Positions 25,204 to 32,371 of a DNA stretch of 64,000 nucleotides are shown piece by piece. Source of the DNA: JAGWBJ01 sp964291465. GTDB taxonomy: Bacteria > Chloroflexota > Dehalococcoidia > Lucifugimonadales > JAGWBF01. The notes under the pieces are model-generated. The model was not told where the DNA came from. It did not search any database and worked only from the letters and a program-made list of their open reading frames with translations. The stretch lies in contig OZ219929.1 in assembly GCA_964291465.2 (NCBI GenBank), forward strand, positions 1-64,000. Reading direction: 5' to 3'. Within the stretch, counting starts at the first letter, position 1, and each line of letters begins with the position of its first letter. A program made the position numbers and the translations under genes.

Positions 25204-26160
25204 CTAGCCGCGGGCCTCCCGGATCAGGGCGCCGGCGCCCCGCTCGACCAGCCGTTGGTAGCCGTCCAGGGCCGTCTCGTGGGGGTTGCCGGCCCGGCCC
25301 CGGACCTTGGCTCGGAAGGCCCGGGCGCCGTCCTCGGAGCCCAGGTACAGGGTCAGGACCATGGTGTCCCCATCGCAGCGGGCGTAGGCGCCCACCGGCA
25401 CCTGGCATCCCCCTCCCAGGGCTTCCAGGAAGGCGCGCTCGGCGGTGATGGAGCGCCTGGTCTCGTGGTGCTCCAGCTCCGACAGCAGGGCCCGGGCGCC
25501 GTCGTCGTCGCTCCGGACCTCCACAGCCAGGACTCCCTGCCCGGGGGCGGGCACGAAGTCGTTGACGGAGAGGTGCTCCGAGACCTCGTCCTGGAGTCCC
25601 AGCCTTTCGAGCCCGGCGGTGGCTAGTATGGCGCCGTCGTAGTCGTCGCCCCGGGTCTTTCGCAGCCTGGTGTCCACGTTGCCGCGGATGGGCAGCACCT
25701 GCACGTCGGGTCGCAGGGACCGGAGCTGGGACGCCCTCCGGGGGCTGCTGGTGCCGATTCGAGCGCCCTCGGGCAGCTCCTCCAGTCGGCAGCCCCAGCG
25801 GTTCACCAGGGCGTCCCTGGGGTTGGCCCGCCGGCAGACTGCGCCCAGGGCGAGCCCTTCGGGGAGGGCCGTGGGCATGTCCTTGAGGCTGTGGACGGCC
25901 ATGTCTATCTCGCCCCGGAGGATGGCCCCTTCGATCTCCTTGACGAAGATCCCCCGGCCCAGGCCCGCCAGGGGCGCGTTGGGGGAGGCGTCGCCCTGGG
26001 TGCGGATGGTGACCACGTGGAACTCGCGCTCGGGATTCAGAGTGCGCAGGCGTTCCAGCACCTCCTCGGTCTGGCGCAGGGCCAGGCCGCTGCCCCGGGT
26101 GCCGACCAGCACGGGCTTCCGGTCTGGTTGGGGCGTGGACTCGGGGGGATGCTGGGTCAT
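25204..26160 (-). CDS. hemC: Hydroxymethylbilane synthase (porphobilinogen deaminase)
   Basis: A 318-residue enzyme that polymerises four porphobilinogens to hydroxymethylbilane. It has the N-terminal GTRGSGLALRQTEEV, the arginine-rich active site SSPRRASQLRSLRPD, and the GGGCQVPVGAYA loop whose Cys carries the dipyrromethane cofactor. It begins with a Pro-rich extension of about 15 residues (MTQHPPESTPQPDRKP). It directly precedes the cobA-hemD frame, whose start abuts its stop, and follows the precorrin-2 dehydrogenase gene. Confidence 0.96.
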   Translation of the reverse strand: MTQHPPESTPQPDRKPVLVGTRGSGLALRQTEEVLERLRTLNPEREFHVVTIRTQGDASPNAPLAGLGRGIFVKEIEGAILRGEIDMAVHSLKDMPTALPEGLALGAVCRRANPRDALVNRWGCRLEELPEGARIGTSSPRRASQLRSLRPDVQVLPIRGNVDTRLRKTRGDDYDGAILATAGLERLGLQDEVSEHLSVNDFVPAPGQGVLAVEVRSDDDGARALLSELEHHETRRSITAERAFLEALGGGCQVPVGAYARCDGDTMVLTLYLGSEDGARAFRAKVRGRAGNPHETALDGYQRLVERGAGALIREARG

Positions 26161-26191
26161 GGCTGGGGAGTCCTCGGGACCGGGCCCCGGT

Positions 26192-26848
26192 TCACGGACG
26201 GGTTGCGGCGGCCTGCTCCCGGCCGTCCACCAGCATATGGAGCAGCCGGGCCAGGGCCTCGTCGGACCTGCCGCCCTGCACCAGGGCCAGGAGCTCTCCG
26301 TCTATGCACTCCTGCCACCGGTCGGGATGGACGGCGACGCCCAGGCGCTTGATCTCGGCCCGTGCGGAGGAGAGGACGCCCGCCAGGGAGGCGTACTCCA
26401 GCACCTCGCTCTTTTCCAGGGTCTCCCTCAGCTTGCGGGCCAGGGCCGGGCTGGCGCCCCCGGTGGACAGGGCCACGGTGACCTCGCCCCGGCGCACCAC
26501 GGCGGGGGCGATGAAGCTGCACAGGGCCGTCCGGTCCACCACGTTGAGGACTATCCCCTCCCGGGAGGCCTCCTCGTGCACCGCCCGGTTGACGTCCTCG
26601 TCGTCGGTGGAGGCGATGGCCAGGAAGGCGCCCTTCAGGTCGCCGTCGACGTACTCGCGGGCCTCCCAGCGGATATCGCCCGCGTCGGCATGGGCGCGGA
26701 TGCCGGGGGTAACCTGGGGGCTGACCATGGTGATGACCGCGCCGCACTCCAGCAGGCCGGCGATCTTGCGCTCGGCGATCTCGCCGCCGCCCACGATCAC
26801 GCACGCGCGGCCCTTCAGGTCCAGGAACACGGGGTAGTACGGGGGCAA
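26192..26848 (-). CDS. Precorrin-2 dehydrogenase/sirohydrochlorin ferrochelatase (CysG N-terminal/Met8-like)
   Basis: A 218-residue NAD-binding enzyme that oxidises precorrin-2 to sirohydrochlorin and may insert iron. The N-terminal Rossmann fold is VIVGGGEIAERKIAGLLECG with the downstream VSPQVTPGIR; the catalytic-Asp region (AIASTDDEDVNRAVHEEA) and the dimerisation/second domain (STGGASPALARKLRE) match. It has no C-terminal methyltransferase, which is supplied by the cobA-hemD frame. It lies 11 bp after the siroheme decarboxylase gene. Confidence 0.92.
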   Translation of the reverse strand: MPPYYPVFLDLKGRACVIVGGGEIAERKIAGLLECGAVITMVSPQVTPGIRAHADAGDIRWEAREYVDGDLKGAFLAIASTDDEDVNRAVHEEASREGIVLNVVDRTALCSFIAPAVVRRGEVTVALSTGGASPALARKLRETLEKSEVLEYASLAGVLSSARAEIKRLGVAVHPDRWQECIDGELLALVQGGRSDEALARLLHMLVDGREQAAATRP

Positions 26849-26859
26849 CTGCCTCTCCC

Positions 26860-27870
26860 CTAGACGAAGTACCTGACCCGGGTCTTCTTGTACTCCCGGG
26901 TGCTGTACAGCATCAGGTAATCGCTGACGGCCGTGGCGTCGGAGATCTCCCGGGCCACCTCCTCGCAGCCCTCCTTGGACGTGGCGTGGATCATGGTGAA
27001 GTGGGAGTAGGGCCAGTCGGGGAAGGTGGGCCTCTCGTAGCAGTGGGTGACGGCGGGGTGGGCCGCCATCTTCATGCCCACCTCATCGGACTGCTCCGAG
27101 GGGACCCGCCACACTCCCATGCCGTTGTGGGTGAAGCCGGCCCTCCGGTGGTGGAGCACGGCGCTGTAACGCCGCATGATGCGACGCTCCTGGAACTCCC
27201 GGGCGATGTCGAACAGGCCCGGGAGGGACACCTCCAGACGGGCCGCCATGCCGTCGAAGGGCCTGGGCACCATGGGCAGGTCCTCCTGGAGCTCCCGGAT
27301 GGCGCGTATGTCGAACTCGCTCAGGGCCACGGGCGTGTTCCAGTCCTCCCGGCGGGCGGCGCCGTCGTAGCCGTCGGGGCTGTACTGGTAGGCGGCGCTC
27401 ACGCCCTTGACCATGTCGAAGTTGACGCCGATCTTGAAGAACCGGATGGTGGGCATGATGCGGCAGGACCGGGCGGCGGTCCTCTCCCGCATCGCCTCCA
27501 CGGTCTCGTCGATGCTGTCGCCGGGGGGGACGGCCACGGTGAACCAGAGGTTGTAGAAGGAGCCCTCCCGGGCGTAGTTGTGGCTTACGCCGGGATGCTC
27601 GTTGATGGCCAGGGCCCCCTGGTGCAGGGACTCGGGGTCGAAGGCCATGGCGACCAGGCTGGTCTTGTACCCCAGCCGCCTGGTGTCGAAGATGGCGCTG
27701 ATCTGGCGGACGACGTTCTGGCGGCGGAGGTCCTCCAGGTGGCCGAGGACCGCGTCCTCGGAGATGTCCAGGGTCTCGCCTATCTCCCGGTAGCTCCTTG
27801 GACAGGGCTCGGGCGCCAGGGGAAACCGGGACTGCACTATGTTGAGCAGCTTGCGGTCCGTCAGGTCCAT
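26860..27870 (-). CDS. ahbAB: Siroheme decarboxylase, AhbA-AhbB fusion (Lrp/AsnC-like)
   Basis: A 336-residue protein made of two tandem Lrp/AsnC-type units. The first half has a winged helix (LTDRKLLNIVQ through VVRQISAIFDTRRLGYK) and a RAM-like domain with HNYAREGSFYNLWFTV. The second half repeats it, ending HPAVTHCYERPTFPDWPYSHFT and YLMLYSTREYKKTRVRYF, AhbB-type signatures. Together the two would decarboxylate siroheme to 12,18-didecarboxysiroheme in the alternative heme route. AhbA and AhbB are usually separate chains, so the fusion is notable. The start ATG 27870 is preferred; 27915 is possible. Confidence 0.88.
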   Translation of the reverse strand: MDLTDRKLLNIVQSRFPLAPEPCPRSYREIGETLDISEDAVLGHLEDLRRQNVVRQISAIFDTRRLGYKTSLVAMAFDPESLHQGALAINEHPGVSHNYAREGSFYNLWFTVAVPPGDSIDETVEAMRERTAARSCRIMPTIRFFKIGVNFDMVKGVSAAYQYSPDGYDGAARREDWNTPVALSEFDIRAIRELQEDLPMVPRPFDGMAARLEVSLPGLFDIAREFQERRIMRRYSAVLHHRRAGFTHNGMGVWRVPSEQSDEVGMKMAAHPAVTHCYERPTFPDWPYSHFTMIHATSKEGCEEVAREISDATAVSDYLMLYSTREYKKTRVRYFV

Positions 27871-27897
27871 GTTGGCTATGCAGCTCCTTGGACAGGG
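27792..27897. repeat. 16-bp direct repeat in the ahbAB 5' region
   Basis: AGCTCCTTGGACAGGG occurs at 27792-27807 and again at 27882-27897, 90 bp apart. The first copy is inside the coding region (codons for PCPRS), the second just upstream of ATG 27870, where the complementary strand provides AAGGAG. If the longer start were used, both copies would encode PCPRS. Confidence 0.5.
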
Positions 27898-28003
27898 TCT
27901 CTCATGCCTGAGCACGCCTGGGAACTTGTCCCGGACAGCTACTAGGTTAGCATAGCCCTATGGGAGGGTCAACGTGAGCCCGTTGGCGCGGCCGTCGGGA
28001 GGG

Positions 28004-28856
28004 TCACGGAAGGTTCAGTACCGGCCCCGCCTGACGGCCGCTCCCGCTCTGACTCGGTGACCGTTGGGTCGTCGCCGGTGCTTGGCACCGGCGGCCCCTG
28101 GGCAGGAGGGGCTCGCCCACCGCCAGCTTGTACAGGGCCATGGCCAGGACACCGGCGACGAAGCCGCCGACGTGGGCCATGTAGGCCACGAAGCTTCCCC
28201 CGGAGCCGGGGCCCAGGGAGCCCACTCCCTGGAAGAGCCCCTGGGCAGGAGGGGCTGGAGCACGAACCAGAACCCCACGTGGGCCAGCAGGACCGCCGGC
28301 AGCTGCGGATGACGGTGATGAAGAGCATGAAGATAAGGGTGGTCACCCGGTTGTAGGGGTAGAGCACCAGGTACGCGCCCAGGACTCCCGAGATGGCGCC
28401 GCTGGCGCCGATGAGGGGGACGGTGGAGTCGACGTCGGTGACGACGTGGGCCCAGACGGCGACGATGCCGCAACCGAGGTAGAAGAGGAGGTACTTGACG
28501 TGGCCCAGGCGGGCCTCCAGGTTGTCGCCGAACACCCACAGGAACAGCATGTTGCCGATGAAGTGCATCCAGCCGCCGTGCATGAACATGGAGGTGAATA
28601 CGGTGCCCCATGGGCCGATGGGCGAGGCGATGTCCACGTCCACGGGGCCCGTGGGAGTGAGCACACGGACGCCCTCCAGCACCCGCCCGGCGGCGAGCTC
28701 CGCCGGTATGAGCCCGAACATGTAGTTGAACCGGAAGAGGTCGAAGTCGTTGAGAAGGACAGAGTAGGCGAAGACGATGGTGTTGAGGGCTATGAGGGCG
28801 ATGTTGACGTAGGGCCTGTGGGTCTGGTAGAGGCTGATGTCGGAGATGGGGAGCAT
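28004..28856 (-). pseudogene. Rhomboid family intramembrane serine protease, two frameshifts
   Basis: A rhomboid protease homologue split over three frames. The intact N-terminal part has SMFMHGGWMHFIGNMLFLWVFGDNLE and the catalytic Ser in LIGASGAISGVLGAYL. After FITVI the frame shifts (about 28302-28308) to LPAVLLAHVGFWFVLQ, and again (about 28236-28258, in a run of C) to GSFVAYMAHVGGFVAGVLAM with the catalytic His. Each shift equals one missing base. The product would cleave membrane proteins. It starts two bases after the second rhomboid gene's stop (TGACATG). Confidence 0.85.
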
Positions 28857-28857
28857 G

Positions 28858-29724
28858 TCAACGCCAGAACCGTGTGGGCCTCCATCCAGTGGCGGGGCCA
28901 GCGCCGGGGCCAGCGCCGGGGCCAGCGCCGGGGCCAGCGCCGGGGCCAGCGGGGGGCCGCAGGGACTCTCCGATGAGGAGCTTGTACCCCGAGATCATCA
29001 GCCCGCCGGCGGCGAGGCCTCCCAGATGGGCCATGTAGGCCACCGTGGCGCCCGAGGAGACCACCCCGGCCCCGATGGGACCGACGATCATGGGCAGGAT
29101 GAAGAAGACGATCACCAGCCAGATGGTGTTGGGATACCGGAAGGTCAGGAGGTAGGCGCCCACCACGCCGGCGATGGCGCCGCTGGCGCCTATCAGGGGC
29201 GCCGGGGAGTCCATGTCCACGGCCACCTGGGTCCAGACGGCGGCCACTCCCGCCGCCAGGTAGAAGAGCAGGTACTTGACGTGGCCCAGCTTCTCCTCCA
29301 GCCGCCCGCCGAAGCCCCACAGGAACAGCATGTTGCCCACCAGGTGGAGCAGGCTGCCGTGGATGAACATGGATGTGAACACCGAGGTCCAGACGGAGAA
29401 GGGAGGGTTGATGTCCCTGAGGACGCCCGAGGAGTCGAAAACGGGCCTGAGGTCGCCGGCGCGGGTCAAGTCGAAGGGGACCAGCCCGTAGGTGAGGAGG
29501 AAGATGTTCAGCCGGTCGGTGGAGCCCAGCTCCCCCAGCCCCTGGAGGCCGCCCAGGACGATCTCGTAGAGGAACACCAGGGTGCTGGCCGCGATGAGGG
29601 CCATGTTGACCAGGGGCCGGCGGGTGCGGTACAGGAGGACCAGAAAGGAGACCGGGGCCAGCCCTTCGCCGGGCTCGGGGCGACGGTGGCCCGGCGTATG
29701 TCCGGTGTACTCGGGTTCGTCCAA
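28858..29724 (-). CDS. Rhomboid family intramembrane serine protease, second copy
   Basis: A 288-residue membrane protease with about six membrane segments. Marks are the HGSLLHLVGNMLFLWGFGGRLEEKLG segment, the catalytic Ser in LIGASGAIAGVVGAYLL, and His in YMAHLGGLAAGG. A short cytosolic C-terminal tail of repeated Gly-Pro-Gly-Ala units is encoded by a 12-bp tandem repeat at 28891-28950. Paralogous with its frameshifted downstream neighbour: the two form a tandem duplication in one operon. Its own upstream gene is a GNAT. Confidence 0.93.
   Translation of the reverse strand: MDEPEYTGHTPGHRRPEPGEGLAPVSFLVLLYRTRRPLVNMALIAASTLVFLYEIVLGGLQGLGELGSTDRLNIFLLTYGLVPFDLTRAGDLRPVFDSSGVLRDINPPFSVWTSVFTSMFIHGSLLHLVGNMLFLWGFGGRLEEKLGHVKYLLFYLAAGVAAVWTQVAVDMDSPAPLIGASGAIAGVVGAYLLTFRYPNTIWLVIVFFILPMIVGPIGAGVVSSGATVAYMAHLGGLAAGGLMISGYKLLIGESLRPPAGPGAGPGAGPGAGPGAGPATGWRPTRFWR
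28891..28950. repeat. 12-bp minisatellite in a rhomboid gene
   Basis: Five adjacent 12-bp units, GCCGGGGCCAGC (the first has one mismatch), inside the 3' end of the rhomboid gene. They encode Gly-Pro-Gly-Ala type repeats. Copy number is likely to vary by slippage. Confidence 0.85.
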
Positions 29725-29731
29725 CCGGGTG

Positions 29732-30317
29732 CTAGCCCGCCGGCTCGGGCTCCATCAGGCGGGCCCGACGCCGTACGTACTCCTCGGTGAGCAGTCCCAT
29801 GGCCAGGGAATCGTGCCACTCTCCGTCCTTGGGGTGGGTGCCCCTGAGGCGGCCCTCGAGCTTGAATCCGATGCGCTCGCACATGTGAAGGGCGGGCAGG
29901 TTGTACTCTGGGATGTCGACCCAGGCGCGGTGAAGGTTGTAGGTGTAGAAGGCCAGGTCCAAGGAGGTGGACGAGGCCCGCGGTCCCGTACCCCCGGTAC
30001 CAGAGCTCCTTGCGGCCGACCAGGATGAATAGCTGGGCCTCCCACAGGGGGGCTTCGATGAGTATCTGGCCCTCGCCGATGTGGTCGCCGTTGGCCGAGT
30101 GCACCGAGTAGATCTTCCGGACGTCGCTGTGGAACACCTCCTGCCAGTGCTCCTCCGAGGCGTCGACCATCTGGGAGGGTGTGTAGCCGATGTGGAGCGG
30201 CTCACCCTTCTCGTCGGTGCCGTACCAGGAGGCGTTGACCTCCTTGTCCTGGAGCCATTCGGCCATTCTGGCCACGTCTTCCCTGGTAATGTCGCTGAGG
30301 CTTACTTCTGGAAGCAT
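29732..30317 (-). pseudogene. GNAT-family N-acetyltransferase, frameshifted
   Basis: A GNAT acetyltransferase similar to RimJ/RimL- or SpeG-type enzymes, starting at ATG 30317 after GGAGGG. The N-terminal part runs to LWYRGYGTAGLVHLL (acetyl-CoA loop) and the rest continues in another frame, DLAFYTYNLHRAWVDIPEYN and CERIGFKLEGRLR. Removing one base at about 29958-29960 joins the two perfectly. It transfers an acetyl group to an unknown amine. It stands upstream of the rhomboid pair with an 8-bp gap. A TGGTATAAT element lies at 30396-30401. Confidence 0.83.
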
Positions 30318-30395
30318 TGGCGCCCTCCGTGATGTCCCGAAGGCTGTCTGCCCACCGTTGGGGAGCGGCTCGTCCCCAGGGGAATGTTGACTCTC

Positions 30396-30401
30396 ATTAT
30401 A
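30396..30401 (-). promoter_or_regulatory. Extended -10 promoter for the GNAT-rhomboid operon
   Basis: Minus-strand TGGTATAAT, identical to the element upstream of hemB, with TATAAT at 30401-30396, about 80 bases before the GNAT ATG at 30317. No clear -35. Confidence 0.5.
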
Positions 30402-30443
30402 CCAGATGACCGGCGTCATTCGTATTGAAAAGGGGCCTGCCCT

Positions 30444-32315
30444 GTGCTACGCTCCGTGGAACCCGCCAAGTCCGGTCCAGCCGAGATCCGAGTGTCTCCT
30501 TTCCGCTTCTCACCCAGGCCCAACCAGGCCCATGAAATCCACTGGCAGGAGTGGAGCGCGGCCGCCTTCGACCGGGCCAGGCTGGAGGACAAGCCGGTGC
30601 TGCTGTCCATATCCGCCGTGTGGTGCCACTGGTGCCACGTGATGGACGAGACGGCCCTCTCGGACCCGGAGGTGATCCGGCTGGCCAACGAGAGGTACGT
30701 GCCGGTGCGGGTGGACAGCGACCAGCGCCCCGACGTGAACGCCCGGTACAACATGGGCGGGTGGCCCACCGTCGCCCTGCTGACGCCCGAGGGCGACGTG
30801 ATCGCTGGTTACACGTACATGGACGCATCCCGTCTCCTCACCACGCTGGAGCGGGGAGCCTCGGCGTGGGCCGGGGAGAGGCAGACCCTGCTGGACAGGG
30901 GCCTGAAGGCGCGGGACAGGTTGGCGAAGAGGCCCGGGGCGGCCACCGCCGCCGAAGAGCCGGACGCTTCCATCGTCGACGAGGTGGTGGAGGCGGTGGA
31001 GGCCGGCTACGACCGCGAGCACGGCGGGTTCGGGACGCAGCCCAAGTTCCCCGCGGCGCCGGCCCTGGACCTGCTGCTCCACAGCTACCTGGTCACGGGC
31101 GACGGGGCACGGTTGGAGATGGTGGAGCGGACGCTGGAGGGGATGGCCCGGGGCGGCCTGTACGACACCGAGGAGGGCGGCTTCTTCAGGTACTCCACGG
31201 CCCGGGACTGGTCGGCGCCCCACTACGAGAAGATGCTCGGGGACAACCTGGAGCTGGCGGACCTGTACGCGCGGGCCCACCTGGTGACGGGGCGAGAAGA
31301 GTACCGGCGCGTGGCCTCCGGGGTGGTGGACTACCTGCTGGCCCACCTGTACGCCAAGGGGACGGGGATGTTCTTCGGGAGCCAGGACGCCGACGAAGGG
31401 TACTATGCACTGCCCCTGAAGGAGAGGCAGCAACGGGGCTCGCCCGCGGTGGACGGGGTACTGTACACGTCCCTCAACGCCCGGGCGGCGTCGGTCTTCT
31501 TGAAAGGAGCGTGGGTCCTGGCCTCGCCGTCCATGCGGGAGGCGGCCGTCGGGTGTCTCGACTTCCTGCTGGAGCAGGCGGGCCCCTGGCCGCTTCGGCA
31601 CTCGTACGTGCCCGGGGATGCCGGCGGCATCCCGGCCCTGCTGATGGACTACGCCGAGCTGGTGAACGCCCTGCTGGACGCCCACGGGGAGACGGCGTCG
31701 CCTCGCTACCTGGAATGCGCCCGGCGACTGGCCGACGAGATGGTCGACCGGCTCTCGGACCATGAAGGTGGCGGGTTCTTCGACCTTGCCGAGGACCCCG
31801 AGGCGGTGGGGAGCCTGAGGTTCAGGGACAAGCCCCTCGCCGACAACTCGGCAGCGGCCCGGGCGTTGGTCCGCCTCCACAACGCGACCTTCGAGAGCGG
31901 GTACAGGGAGAGGGCCCGGGGCGCCCTGGCCGCGCTGGCGCCGGTGGCCCGGCGGCACAGGGGGGCGGCGGCCCAGTACGCGCTGGCGCTGGAGGCGTTC
32001 ATGAACCCGCCCGTGGAGGTGAGCGTGGTAGGTCCGCCGCACCGGGCGGAGACCCGGAGCATGCTGAGGGCGGCGGCCACGGTACCGTACCCCCACACCG
32101 AGGTGAGGTTCATCGATCCGGAGGACCCGGACAGACTGGCGCAGGCGGGATATCCGGCGGCGGAGTCGCCCCAGGCCTACGTGTGCCTGAACACCGTGTG
32201 CCTGGCGCCCATAGGCGATCCCGATGCGCTCCACGGGGCGGTGAAGGGCTTCCTGCAGCCGGAAGTACGGGACATCGGGGGCATGATCCAGAGTATAGGG
32301 GACGTCCGATTATAG
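30444..32315 (+). CDS. Thioredoxin-domain protein of the YyaL/DUF255 family (spermatogenesis-associated 20-like)
   Basis: A 623-residue two-domain protein. The thioredoxin-like N-terminal domain contains AVWCHWCHVMDE with Cys61-X2-Cys64, followed by a long (alpha/alpha)6-type barrel domain (GGFGTQPKFPAAPALDLLLH, YSTARDWSAPHYEKMLGDN, GMFFGSQDADEGYYAL). It is shorter than typical 680-residue members. The activity of YyaL proteins is not settled (redox or sugar-epimerase-like barrel). A GTG at 30492, next to the family start FRFSPRPN, is an alternative start. aspS follows closely. Confidence 0.88.
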   Translation: MLRSVEPAKSGPAEIRVSPFRFSPRPNQAHEIHWQEWSAAAFDRARLEDKPVLLSISAVWCHWCHVMDETALSDPEVIRLANERYVPVRVDSDQRPDVNARYNMGGWPTVALLTPEGDVIAGYTYMDASRLLTTLERGASAWAGERQTLLDRGLKARDRLAKRPGAATAAEEPDASIVDEVVEAVEAGYDREHGGFGTQPKFPAAPALDLLLHSYLVTGDGARLEMVERTLEGMARGGLYDTEEGGFFRYSTARDWSAPHYEKMLGDNLELADLYARAHLVTGREEYRRVASGVVDYLLAHLYAKGTGMFFGSQDADEGYYALPLKERQQRGSPAVDGVLYTSLNARAASVFLKGAWVLASPSMREAAVGCLDFLLEQAGPWPLRHSYVPGDAGGIPALLMDYAELVNALLDAHGETASPRYLECARRLADEMVDRLSDHEGGGFFDLAEDPEAVGSLRFRDKPLADNSAAARALVRLHNATFESGYRERARGALAALAPVARRHRGAAAQYALALEAFMNPPVEVSVVGPPHRAETRSMLRAAATVPYPHTEVRFIDPEDPDRLAQAGYPAAESPQAYVCLNTVCLAPIGDPDALHGAVKGFLQPEVRDIGGMIQSIGDVRL

Positions 32316-32361
32316 GAGACGCCCGAGTATGGGAGACGCCCGAATATAGGAGACGGAGGTT
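32294..32361. repeat. Four-unit 17-bp tandem repeat upstream of aspS
   Basis: Consecutive 17-bp units at 32294-32310, 32311-32327, 32328-32344 and 32345-32361, consensus TATAGGAGACGCCCGAG. Each contains a GGAGA or GGGGA core similar to a ribosome binding site; the last ends GGAGG about 12 bases before the aspS GTG. The first unit overlaps the end of the preceding gene. Confidence 0.8.
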
Positions 32362-32371
32362 AGCGGGCCGA

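Noticed and set aside
28891..28950. Five repeated 12-bp units considered as a CRISPR array
   Set aside because: Units are directly adjacent with no spacers and are in frame inside a rhomboid gene.
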